This document shows positions 1-7,332 of a stretch of DNA of 42,548 nt, one piece after another. The DNA is taken from positions 1 to 42,548 of the IMG/VR virus record IMGVR_UViG_3300035698_025894, one strand, 5' to 3'. How positions within the stretch are numbered: the first letter of the stretch is position 1; each line of letters starts with the position of its first letter. The stretch comes from a virus. The translations under genes and the position numbers were made by a program. The notes under the pieces are model-generated. The model saw only the letters and a list, made by a program, of their open reading frames with translations, was not told the origin of the DNA and made no database searches.

Positions 1-274
1 AATATCCTTTAGTATTGATTTTTTTACCTACCGTAGATGGGCAATCAACAGAAAATCCATTTCCACTTGCTGGGTCTGTTAAGTAAACATAATATTTATG
101 AATTTTTGATTGTGCTGGATCTACCTGATTTGGAAGAAACCTAATTAAAGATGAATAAACTCCATCTTTTCCATTTTCTGGATATGGTTTATAAAAACCT
201 GAATCTTTACCACTTTCTGGTATTTTGTCGACGAACATTTCTCCGTCGAGGTTAAAAATATCTAAATCACTCAT
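1..274 (-). CDS. 32: gp32-like single-stranded DNA-binding protein (3' part cut by window edge)
   Basis: The frame opens at an ATG ending at 274 and stays open to base 1, giving about 91 N-terminal residues; the C-terminus lies outside the window. The protein starts MSDLDIFNLDGEMF. It contains a YSSLIRFLPN segment that resembles the IRFLP strand of T4 gp32, then KYYVYLTDP and a VDCPSTVGKK stretch of the kind found in the gp32 OB/zinc region of T4-type phages. gp32 coats ssDNA during replication, recombination and repair. The leader carries an A/C-rich tract and AAAGGAAATT just before the ATG, a usable ribosome site, and a sigma70-like promoter lies upstream, so this gene is probably expressed separately from the structural operon. 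The family call rests on a short region and would be firmer with the C-terminal half. Confidence 0.6.
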   Translation of the reverse strand, partial: MSDLDIFNLDGEMFVDKIPESGKDSGFYKPYPENGKDGVYSSLIRFLPNQVDPAQSKIHKYYVYLTDPASGNGFSVDCPSTVGKKINTKGY

Positions 275-338
275 AATTTCCTTTTGTTTTTTGTTTTGTT
301 TTGTTATTTTGTTTCCTTTAATTTTTCTTAAAGTCCTT

Positions 339-369
339 ATTATACCGGAAAATTTAAAATAGGTTTCAA
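339..369 (-). promoter_or_regulatory. Sigma70-like promoter for the gp32-like gene
   Basis: Read on the minus strand, TTGAAA (364-369) is followed after 19 bases by a perfect TATAAT (339-344). About 65 bases of A-rich leader with repeated CAAAA units separate it from the ATG at 274. It sits exactly in the gap between the RuvC-like gene and the ssDNA-binding gene. The 19-base spacer is longer than the 17-base optimum. A Bacteroidota-type promoter would look different, so use by the host polymerase is inferred. Confidence 0.45.
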
Positions 370-371
370 AT

Positions 372-848
372 TTATTTTAATTTATTTTCTACTTCGGATA
401 GTAAGTAGAGTGCAATCCAAGAAGCATCTACCAAATCATCTATTGGTTTATTTACCGCTTTTTTTGGAGTTATCCATTCCTCTTCATTTTCTTTCAATAA
501 TTTGGAAAATTTAGAAAGGGTTTTACCCAGGAAGCCAGATTCATATAGTGCCCTATAAAGCTGGTCTTTTTTTGCATTGCCCTTGATAGCAAACTTTTTT
601 ATAGATGCAGGTGAATATACAAAGAATTTGTTAGATCCAATTTTTCCTACAATTCGTTCCCTAAGAAGAGCTGTTGCCATTGATATATCAATTAAAGAAT
701 TACCATTAGAGGCAAAACTTAAACCTTCCATCGCTACCATAAATTCCATATCACCAACCTCGTTTAGGATAGAATCCCAAAGGTTGTTAACAATTAATAG
801 AAAATAATCAATTTTTACACGCTCTCTGTTACTATATTCTTTAGGCAT
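372..848 (-). CDS. RuvC-like Holliday junction nuclease, C-terminal part (downstream of frameshift)
   Basis: This 158-residue frame holds most of an RNase H-fold RuvC-type nuclease. It has the second acidic residue in MVAMEGLSFASNGN (E41), the basic SIKKFAIKGNAKKDQL segment typical of RuvC near the DNA (residues about 82-97), and the C-terminal acidic cluster PIDDLVDASWIALYLL (D137, D138, D141). It lacks the first catalytic aspartate and strand, which lie in the overlapping frame 815-1045. The ATG at 848 could be an internal restart (a weak AAGG precedes it), or the frame may be reached by a -1 shift at the A5 run (856-860). Joined there, the product would be about 224 residues with all catalytic acids in RuvC-like order. 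RuvC-type enzymes resolve branched DNA before packaging; T4 uses the unrelated gp49 for this. Confidence 0.7.
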   Translation of the reverse strand: MPKEYSNRERVKIDYFLLIVNNLWDSILNEVGDMEFMVAMEGLSFASNGNSLIDISMATALLRERIVGKIGSNKFFVYSPASIKKFAIKGNAKKDQLYRALYESGFLGKTLSKFSKLLKENEEEWITPKKAVNKPIDDLVDASWIALYLLSEVENKLK

Positions 849-1045
849 TTCTGCCTTTTTATAAATAAAAGGTTGTATAAATCAGGACTCTTATCTAATA
901 AGTGATAAGGTTTAACTGGATTTTTTTTGTGGGATTCGGAAGATCTATCTGATCTAGTTAAAGAACCCCATTTAATAAAGTCATTTTCGTCCATAATTGC
1001 ATAAGCTGGAGACGAAATTGAAAAGTCTATACCGACATAAAGCAT
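815..1045 (-). CDS. RuvC-like Holliday junction nuclease, N-terminal part (upstream of frameshift)
   Basis: This 76-residue frame begins MLYVGIDFSISSPAYAIMDE, the first beta strand and catalytic Asp (D7) of an RNase H/RuvC fold, followed by KWGSLTRS. After about residue 62 it runs into FIKRQKCLKNIVTESV and stops, which does not look like a natural domain end. The neighbouring -1 frame continues with KKAEMPKEYSNRERV and the rest of the nuclease (372-848). The two frames overlap by 34 bases. Alone, this fragment cannot form a nuclease active site. It is either half of a frameshifted gene or the 5' part of a programmed or coupled pair. The frame ends only 6 bases after the stop of the upstream gene at 1052. 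Confidence 0.7.
   Translation of the reverse strand: MLYVGIDFSISSPAYAIMDENDFIKWGSLTRSDRSSESHKKNPVKPYHLLDKSPDLYNLLFIKRQKCLKNIVTESV
856..860 (-). other. A5 run where the RuvC-like frame shifts by -1
   Basis: On the minus strand the sequence reads ATA AAA AGG in the N-terminal frame. Slipping back one base gives AAA AAG GCA GAA ATG, which joins directly onto the C-terminal frame. One extra A at this homopolymer would also restore a single 224-codon gene. It is not a perfect X XXY YYZ heptamer, so a homopolymer error or a real mutation is as plausible as programmed slippage. Confidence 0.5.
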
Positions 1046-1051
1046 ATTTTA

Positions 1052-1333
1052 TTACTTAGGTTTTTTATCAGATCCCTTCACATTAGTTTGTAATTTACCG
1101 GTAGTCATATCTACATTTTGTCCAGATTTACCAGTAAAATTATACTCCTTAACCAATTTAGAAAAACACTCTTTCATTTGTTTTTCTGTTAAGCAACAAA
1201 CTAAATCATTTAATACCCTTTGGTCGTTGCCAGCTGCTGCAACTAATTGATTTTTCATATGCTCATTTTCACTCATTAGCGGTTGACCATATTTCATTTC
1301 ATTTACTATTTTTAGATCTGAAAATTTTTTCAT
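1052..1333 (-). CDS. Small conserved-looking protein of unknown function
   Basis: About 93 residues starting MKKFSDLKIVNEMKYGQ. The frame is open further upstream to an ATG at 1402, but that would overlap the end of the tube-fold gene by 35 bases, and the added residues (MWIWNLIETINKV...) are its out-of-frame shadow, so the internal ATG at 1333 is preferred. The protein is mostly helical in character, has a Cys-Cys pair in DLVCCLTEKQMKECF and ends in a polar, basic tail. It follows the tube-fold protein by 34 bases, so a role in tail assembly is possible by position only. No family is recognised. Confidence 0.6.
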   Translation of the reverse strand: MKKFSDLKIVNEMKYGQPLMSENEHMKNQLVAAAGNDQRVLNDLVCCLTEKQMKECFSKLVKEYNFTGKSGQNVDMTTGKLQTNVKGSDKKPK

Positions 1334-1367
1334 TGTTAATAATTTTATTTGATCTATATATCTAACT

Positions 1368-1934
1368 TTATTTATGGTCTCTATCAAATTCCAGATCCAC
1401 ATCTAAATAATTAGAGGTAAAACTTATAGTAAATGATACATCTTGAGGGTCATATTGAGTAGAATTCATTTCCAATTCACTAAACCCAACAATTAAAACC
1501 TCGCTAAACTTTAATGAAACCATTATATTTCCTTCGTTATCTAAAAGTCTAAGTGGAAGATCCTGTATAAATAATTGGTCATTTTTAAAATTCTGGAAAT
1601 ATAGTACTGTTTCCATAAATATCCAATAATTTATAAATCCGTCGACAACTCTAAAAGAAATTGAAAAATCTTTATTAAATAAATCCTGTACTGGAATAGA
1701 ATTTTTATATTTAATTATTTTTCCAAATTTTCTAACCTGCTGTACAGTATCCATAGAAAGGGATGGCATAGAAACCGACTGTATGGTAGAATTTAAAAAA
1801 TCCGGTATATTGTCATAAGGGACTGGTTGCTTTTTAATATATGCTTCGTATTTATCTTTTATTCTTTCTGGAAAAAATCCTCTCGGAAATATAAAATAAT
1901 AAGAACTTGGACGGGAGTTTAATATATTAGACAT
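1368..1934 (-). CDS. Tail-tube-fold protein (gp19/gp54-type)
   Basis: 188 residues. The central and C-terminal parts resemble the T4 gp19 tube fold: a SVSMPSLSM entry strand, FSISFRVVDGFINYWIFMETV (compare the FDDWTVTVMNDE region of gp19), a strand containing LPLRLLDNEGN, and a final strand pair FTISFTSNYLDVDLEF matching the gp19-type FEVTLALDYWE end. Such proteins stack as hexamers to form the inner tail tube or its initiator on the baseplate. The N-terminal stretch of about 50 residues (PSSYYFIFPRGFFPERIKDKYEAY) is longer than in gp19, so a tube initiator or adaptor (gp48/gp54-like) is as likely as the main tube. Its ATG overlaps the stop of the upstream gene as TAATG, implying coupled translation. 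Confidence 0.55.
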   Translation of the reverse strand: MSNILNSRPSSYYFIFPRGFFPERIKDKYEAYIKKQPVPYDNIPDFLNSTIQSVSMPSLSMDTVQQVRKFGKIIKYKNSIPVQDLFNKDFSISFRVVDGFINYWIFMETVLYFQNFKNDQLFIQDLPLRLLDNEGNIMVSLKFSEVLIVGFSELEMNSTQYDPQDVSFTISFTSNYLDVDLEFDRDHK

Positions 1935-2701
1935 TATAGTATTTTAAAGCATATTTTACCATTAGCTTCTGTGTTTTTAATATTTCTGTCCTTTCCTTTT
2001 ATTAATAATTTTTCTAAATTAGGTACAGTTAATATCCCATCAGCAGCTTTTTCAAAATCTTCCAAAGTTAAATTTGGGTATGTAATATATCCAACATTAC
2101 CAGGAACCATAAAATAATTATATATTTGTTGAGAAGACCATTCGGCACAATTAAATGCATATATTAAAGCAGCAACTGCATTAACTAAAGAAGCTCCAGT
2201 AAAAAGTCCTTTGGGATTAATGTTTATTATACTTTGCTTATTAATAGGGGAAAAATCTTCAGAATCTAGTTTAGACGAAGGATTAATTGATAAAACCGAA
2301 GAAGTTTTAGTAACTGTTGATTGACTTAATCCCGGGATTACTCCTCTAAATTGAGAATCTGAACCTGAATTAGAAATTCTAGGAATGCTACTAAAGCTAT
2401 CTAAATTTTCAGAAGTTTCTTTTATTAAATTTTCTTTTTGATTTTCGTTATTGTCCTCTTTCCAAATGCCCCTATATAAAACTGAAGATGATCCGAACCC
2501 AATTATTTGTTTTTTAGTATTTTTAGGTAAAGGACTTTCGTTACGCAAGGTTTCTGAATTTAATGCAATTTCTCTTTCTTTACTTATTGATATACTTTGA
2601 CTAGAATTTAAGCTTTTTGATTTAGAACTTGGTTCATAGCCTATTTCTTTAGAAGAATTAAGAGCCAAGGCGGGATTTTCCTTGGTTGAATTATTAATCA
2701 T
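1934..2701 (-). CDS. Ser-rich protein of unknown function with a conserved-looking C-terminal domain
   Basis: 255 residues from the ATG at 2701, which has AGGA about 7 bases upstream. The first 160 residues are Ser/Asn/Lys-rich and probably disordered. The last 90 residues look folded (GASLVNAVAALIYAFNCAEWSSQQIYNYF ... LEDFEKAADGILTVPNLEKLL, written here in parts). No family is recognised. The reading frame is open for a further 156 bases upstream without an ATG, with similar Lys/Glu/Ser composition, so the true start may be earlier. The gene is coupled by a 1-base overlap to the tube-fold gene, suggesting a tail or virion assembly role. Confidence 0.55.
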   Translation of the reverse strand: MINNSTKENPALALNSSKEIGYEPSSKSKSLNSSQSISISKEREIALNSETLRNESPLPKNTKKQIIGFGSSSVLYRGIWKEDNNENQKENLIKETSENLDSFSSIPRISNSGSDSQFRGVIPGLSQSTVTKTSSVLSINPSSKLDSEDFSPINKQSIININPKGLFTGASLVNAVAALIYAFNCAEWSSQQIYNYFMVPGNVGYITYPNLTLEDFEKAADGILTVPNLEKLLIKGKDRNIKNTEANGKICFKIL

Positions 2702-2819
2702 AGCTGTTCCTATTTCGCTTCTTTCATAAATTTTACTTTTAGCATCTTTTTCTTTTTGTAAAGTAGTTTTTTCTGTTTCGTTTTTAACTAAAGGAATATT
2801 AGAAATATAATAATTAATG

Positions 2820-4496
2820 TTAGTAAAATTTAAAAATTTTTTCCGACAGAGTTTCTTCTACAAGAAATGCTATTTCCCCTTTGACTGGATTTGCTACGTT
2901 TTTATTAACTAAACTAGGAATGGTTAATTTGCTACCTTTATTGTCTATAAAAACTAACTTATAATCACCAGATGAAGCTAAATCTATATTATTTGGTATA
3001 CCGTCCTTTCCTTCAGCAAAAAAAGTAAACTTAAAATAATTGTCAAATGGAGATAATTTTATTATTGCCTTTCCTTTACCAAAAATTTTGTTTGAATCCT
3101 CATTTCTATCCACTTCCAATGAGGATATACTAGAAAGAGGGCTATTTATAGTTGTTGGCCGTAAATTCGAAAGTGACGTAGTTACGTCAAGTTGCTGAAT
3201 GAAAACGTTTGCGTATTTAATTATTTCAGTGGTTACGTTTTCTTCTATAGTTTGGTTTAATTGAATAGATGGCTGGTCATATACTTTATTGTAAATTTTA
3301 TGTGTTATCGGGCTTTCAGAAATTTGTAAAGGAGTTATTCGAGTTCCATATTTACCAGGAGAATTAGACGTATAGCTACTTATTCTTATAACACTTGTAT
3401 TATCTTTGTTATTAACTAAAGACATGGTATATCTTAAAATAAAGCTAATAGCAACAGATGAATTTTTTACAATAGGTCTAAATAAATTAGGTTCATCATA
3501 AGCAGTTTTTTGATTGTTACTAAAATTTGATGTTTCTATAAAAGCAGTTCCTATTTGCTCTATAACTTCTATTTGATGGTATATAAAATAACTATTACCT
3601 ATAGAATTTTGGAATAATATAAAATCTTCTATAAATCCGCTATCGTCAGTAGCAAAATACTCAAAAAATTCACCACTTTCAGAAGGTTGAATAACAGCTC
3701 CTATATTTTTAAATGGATTTTCTTGTTCTAAAGAAAATGTAGCTTTGTTTGAAGTTCCGTATTTAGTATATCCGTTATAGTCTGAAGTTAAATTTATTTC
3801 GTCTACAAAAATTCTAATTGGAGAGAATGAATTAAATCCTGTTCCGCTTTTACTTATTAAACCAGCTAAAGTTAATGGTTTATTAGAATCAGTAGCGGAA
3901 TTATATTGGTTTTGCATATCCAATAAATTAGGAATTTTGATTTCTATGTATTTATCGTAGATATCAGACCCAATAGTAACTGGAGATGTATTAAGTGTAT
4001 AGATTTGCTGGTTTCCCTTTTTAACTAAAATAGAAGAAATAGTAACATATGATCCGTCTTGATCCTCGTATTTAATAGAATTTATAATACCATCAAGGTT
4101 ATTTAAATTATAACCTGCTCTAATATGGAATCTAACGGTATCATATACTACGCTTATGTTAGAAGGAAATGTTACGGGTAAATTTACAGTAGATGTTAAA
4201 TTATCGTCAAAATCATTAAATGGTACAATTAAATTAGAATCTAAGGTTACAAAATTACTTCCGTCTATTTTAATAACGCTATTTTCGTTAGTATTATTAG
4301 TAATTAATGTATCTGCAGTTGGATTTAAAACCTGTATATCATTTTCTATATAACCATTTACAATTATATTATAGCCAACTGTATTTGTCCCGGTATTAAC
4401 AGGATATATTTCAGGAGTTGGTGAGGTTGCATATTTAAATTCCATAAGCATATATGGGGTTAAAGCTGCGTATTTAGATGATGTAGTAAATGTCAT
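2820..4496 (-). CDS. Putative virion structural protein, unknown function
   Basis: 558 residues starting MTFTTSSKYAALTPYMLMEF, with AAATTAA directly before the ATG. The composition is beta-strand rich and high in Asn, Ser, Thr and Ile with almost no Cys. There is no signal peptide, membrane segment or enzymatic motif. Segments such as VAISFILRYTMSLVNNKD and YGTRITPLQISE suggest beta-sandwich domains. It lies between the spanin-like pair and the tube-fold gene inside the structural operon, which is the only basis for calling it a virion protein. It could be a tail, neck or decoration protein. Confidence 0.5.
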   Translation of the reverse strand: MTFTTSSKYAALTPYMLMEFKYATSPTPEIYPVNTGTNTVGYNIIVNGYIENDIQVLNPTADTLITNNTNENSVIKIDGSNFVTLDSNLIVPFNDFDDNLTSTVNLPVTFPSNISVVYDTVRFHIRAGYNLNNLDGIINSIKYEDQDGSYVTISSILVKKGNQQIYTLNTSPVTIGSDIYDKYIEIKIPNLLDMQNQYNSATDSNKPLTLAGLISKSGTGFNSFSPIRIFVDEINLTSDYNGYTKYGTSNKATFSLEQENPFKNIGAVIQPSESGEFFEYFATDDSGFIEDFILFQNSIGNSYFIYHQIEVIEQIGTAFIETSNFSNNQKTAYDEPNLFRPIVKNSSVAISFILRYTMSLVNNKDNTSVIRISSYTSNSPGKYGTRITPLQISESPITHKIYNKVYDQPSIQLNQTIEENVTTEIIKYANVFIQQLDVTTSLSNLRPTTINSPLSSISSLEVDRNEDSNKIFGKGKAIIKLSPFDNYFKFTFFAEGKDGIPNNIDLASSGDYKLVFIDNKGSKLTIPSLVNKNVANPVKGEIAFLVEETLSEKIFKFY

Positions 4497-4510
4497 TTAA
4501 TTTATAGTAT

Positions 4511-5311
4511 TTATTTTCCAAATTGTAAAAATTTAGGACTGTAATTTAATCCTATTCCTATATAAGGTCCTGTTGAATATCCATTTTTTGAAAATGCCAT
4601 ACCTAAACCAGCATGAAACCCTATACCAAATTCTTTTCTATTAGCTTTTAAAGCCGCTTTTGAATCAGAATCTGTTATGCTTATAGCTTGTACGTCTTCA
4701 AAAACAAGGTTTGGGTATTCGGTAAATAATCTAATATAAGTTCTTTTGTCTTTTGGGTCTATATATAAACCCGTGCTAATATCTATTTTTTGAGATATTT
4801 TTAGCTCATATTCACCAAAAGAAACTGGATTCAAAGAATCTGAGCAATTTAAAAAATATGGAACACCACCAACTAATCTAAACGAATTAATTCCTGGTAG
4901 ATCTGGGTTATAATCAAATATTAATTTTCCGGTAGAATCGTTGAAATTAAAATTATTATCGGGTGCTACTATTATTGTATCCCTATATTTAATTACTGTT
5001 CTTATAACAACCTTAGGTGGTTTATTTTTTTCAAATCTAAGTTGATTATAAAGTTTTTTATTTTCACTTCTTAGCTCTTTTTGTGTTTTTTTAAACACTG
5101 ATTTTTCTACTAATAATATATTTTTTTCGTTTATTATTATTCTAACGCTATCTTTTAGTGCTAAATAGTTATTTAACCTTCTATCAGATTCTATTTTTTC
5201 ATTAGCTATATTATTACATCCTTTTAAATAAAGCATTAAAAAAAGACCAACCAAAATATATGAAAATATTTTAGAGTTTAGGATTTTCCATATATAAGAT
5301 ATTATAATCAT
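4511..5311 (-). CDS. Membrane-anchored coiled-coil protein, spanin/Rz-like candidate
   Basis: 266 residues. A single hydrophobic segment at about residues 15-31 (FSYILVGLFLMLYLKGC) ends in a Gly-Cys, which could be a transmembrane anchor or a poor lipobox. It is followed by a Lys/Glu-rich coiled coil (about 55-98, KKTQKELRSENKKLYNQL) and a KYRDTII segment. The C-terminal third ends in alternating Gly/hydrophobic strands (GIGFHAGLGMAF, GPYIGIGLNYSP) like outer-membrane beta strands. Anchor plus coiled coil plus envelope-type C-terminus fits a lysis protein bridging inner and outer membranes, but this is inference. The start overlaps the stop of the upstream coiled-coil gene as ATGA. No endolysin or holin is visible next to it. 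Confidence 0.5.
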   Translation of the reverse strand: MIIISYIWKILNSKIFSYILVGLFLMLYLKGCNNIANEKIESDRRLNNYLALKDSVRIIINEKNILLVEKSVFKKTQKELRSENKKLYNQLRFEKNKPPKVVIRTVIKYRDTIIVAPDNNFNFNDSTGKLIFDYNPDLPGINSFRLVGGVPYFLNCSDSLNPVSFGEYELKISQKIDISTGLYIDPKDKRTYIRLFTEYPNLVFEDVQAISITDSDSKAALKANRKEFGIGFHAGLGMAFSKNGYSTGPYIGIGLNYSPKFLQFGK

Positions 5312-5631
5312 TTTTCTATTTTTCCCTCTTCAAAAACTGTTAATTTATTTTTTTTTAATTTAACAGGATCGGATAATTTTTCCTTTTCAAAAACTATCCA
5401 TTTATTTTTAAGATAGTCAAATTTTCCAGGTCCGTATATTTTTTCTAAATTTAAAAAAAACGTAAGTTCTTCGTTTCTCATTTTAAATAAAGAATCAGAA
5501 AGCCCGGTGGTTTTAGTTTTCATTTTTTTTATTGTTTCCTGGCATTCGTTCATTTCTTCCCGAATTTTTGTATATCCATGAATCATTTCCTTTATAGTTT
5601 CAAAGTGTTCTTTTTTAATTTTACGTTCCAT
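5308..5631 (-). CDS. Small coiled-coil protein, unknown function
   Basis: 107 residues, highly charged and helical (HFETIKEMIHGYTKIREEMNEC), with Lys-rich ends and no membrane segment. The ATG at 5631 is preceded by an AT-rich leader containing GATATATAATA. It overlaps the next gene, the membrane-anchored spanin-like protein, by 4 bases (ATGA), so the two are translationally coupled and probably act together. No family is recognised. Confidence 0.55.
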   Translation of the reverse strand: MERKIKKEHFETIKEMIHGYTKIREEMNECQETIKKMKTKTTGLSDSLFKMRNEELTFFLNLEKIYGPGKFDYLKNKWIVFEKEKLSDPVKLKKNKLTVFEEGKIEK

Positions 5632-5652
5632 GTTATTATATATCTATTAAAT

Positions 5653-7332
5653 TTAAATTTGTAAAAATGTACTTTCGGTTCCGGGTACAGAAACTGACAA
5701 CGGGGACATTTCAATTATTCCAGAATCACTAGAAGTTTTAAAAAATGCTTGGTTTTTATTTCCGAAGTAAACAACTTCAAACGTATGTACAGGAAAATTA
5801 AAAGAAATTAATGTATCCGTGGTTGCTCCGGGCCTTCTGTATATAATTCCCCCGAATGTATAGGGAAATAAAGTAGACCCTGTAGTTGTCCTATTTCCCC
5901 TATAGTAAAACCTATATGGTACAACAACATCTGAACCCCAAACTCCATTAAGTGTTTTTTCTTCCCCTATTTTTACTTTAACCCAGACCGAATTTGGGCT
6001 CGATCCTAAAGGAGATTCTATATTATTAGTAATTACTGAAATTCCTCCCCCTTTATAAAGAATGCTATTGGTTAAATCAACAAAAGAATATGGACTTTTA
6101 GAAATATATTGAGTGCTAAATTGTGTATCTATATTCTCTATTCCCCGGGTTTGATAAGAGCCAGTAGAACCAGGGTATCCGGCTTTAAAATACGGAAGGT
6201 TTAAATTAACATTATTTGGGTTAATTCTTACTAATTCGGTTCTAAATGAACCCTTACCCCTTTCCTGTTCTTTTAATTTAAAATCTTCCAGCGTAACAAA
6301 TTCTGTACCTCCAGAAAGCCCACTTAACGAATATGAAGAGGTGTCTAATACAGAGCTAGTTGGAATAGAGCTAATTAGGGAAATTCTAGGCTCGTGTATT
6401 ATATTTAAAAGAGAATCTGTAATTTCTTCATTAAAACTATTAATTTCTAATCCCCTTTTAAATTCACTAAATGAAGAATTAATACTGAAATTATTAGAAA
6501 TACTTTTAAAGCCTCCTGAAAATTTAATATTTGCTGTTTCATTACCAGATTTAAAATACACGTCTCCGAAGGTGTTTATATCCATTTTAAATGGGGTTGT
6601 TAATTTAAAATCCCCGTTTTCAGAAGCTAATATATTTTTAGAACCAGCTAATAGACTTAAATCGTTTCCTGCTTCTAATTTTAAACTTCCTGATCCTTTA
6701 TAATGTAAGCTTTTATCTGAAATTGTTGAATTTTTCCAATAAAAAGAAGGTGGCTGTACATCTCCGTAATTTAATTTGGATAATAACAAAAGAGGAAGAT
6801 CCGGGTTTCCGTCAGTAACTATTCTTAATTTAGAATAATTTGGGTTTATGTTAGTATAATCTAGTAAGGTATTACTAAATACGAAGGTTTCTTTCCACGG
6901 GTCTATATAATTGGAAGAAATTATTGCATTTTTATTATTTATTCCACCAGCACCTACAATTTCTTGGAAATTGCTAAATATAGAACTTTTTGAAAAGGTT
7001 TCCGTAGTAAATACCCAGCTAACCCCGTTATAAACGTAAATAAAATTAGAACCCGTTAGACCAGGAGAAGTATTTATCCAATAGTCATATTCTTTTAATT
7101 CTTCTCCTAAAGGTTCCTCGTTTTGTTTAAACCATTTACTTCCACTTTCCCCAGTAATCCCCATATTTCCTTTAGATCCTATGGGTCCAGTAAATCCAAC
7201 TTCTCCTAAAGGTCCTTTGTCCCCTTCGTAACCTATTCCATGAAATAAAATCTGGTCCAGATTAAAGTTTACCTTATCTATGATTTTTTCTTGGTCGTCA
7301 TCATAGTTAATATATTTAAAATTAGTCTTCAT
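5653..7332 (-). CDS. Collagen-like tail fibre protein 3 of 3
   Basis: 559 residues from the ATG at 7332 (MKTNFKYINYDDDQ). A longer open frame to 7392 only adds the out-of-frame shadow of the preceding fibre gene. The N-terminal motif DQ-x4-DKVN (residues 13-22) is followed by exactly 11 Gly-X-Y triplets (34-66), then WF (67-68) and YDYWIN. The remaining 450 residues are Asn/Ser/Gly-rich, likely beta-structured shaft and a C-terminal head (DTLISFNFPVHTFEVVYFG). This layout is a trimeric phage fibre: adaptor, collagen-like stalk, shaft, receptor-binding tip. It is the last of three tandem paralogues and its ATG overlaps the upstream fibre stop by 11 bases. Confidence 0.75.
   Translation of the reverse strand: MKTNFKYINYDDDQEKIIDKVNFNLDQILFHGIGYEGDKGPLGEVGFTGPIGSKGNMGITGESGSKWFKQNEEPLGEELKEYDYWINTSPGLTGSNFIYVYNGVSWVFTTETFSKSSIFSNFQEIVGAGGINNKNAIISSNYIDPWKETFVFSNTLLDYTNINPNYSKLRIVTDGNPDLPLLLLSKLNYGDVQPPSFYWKNSTISDKSLHYKGSGSLKLEAGNDLSLLAGSKNILASENGDFKLTTPFKMDINTFGDVYFKSGNETANIKFSGGFKSISNNFSINSSFSEFKRGLEINSFNEEITDSLLNIIHEPRISLISSIPTSSVLDTSSYSLSGLSGGTEFVTLEDFKLKEQERGKGSFRTELVRINPNNVNLNLPYFKAGYPGSTGSYQTRGIENIDTQFSTQYISKSPYSFVDLTNSILYKGGGISVITNNIESPLGSSPNSVWVKVKIGEEKTLNGVWGSDVVVPYRFYYRGNRTTTGSTLFPYTFGGIIYRRPGATTDTLISFNFPVHTFEVVYFGNKNQAFFKTSSDSGIIEMSPLSVSVPGTESTFLQI
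7135..7233 (-). repeat. Collagen-like Gly-X-Y block, 11 triplets (fibre 3)
   Basis: Eleven uninterrupted Gly-X-Y triplets, rich in Lys/Glu/Thr/Ile at X and Y, directly before Trp-Phe. The copy number is identical in the other two fibre genes. Confidence 0.8.

Noticed and set aside
1334-1402. Longer N-terminus of the 93-aa protein
   Set aside because: It would overlap the tube-fold gene by 35 bases and reads as a shadow of it.
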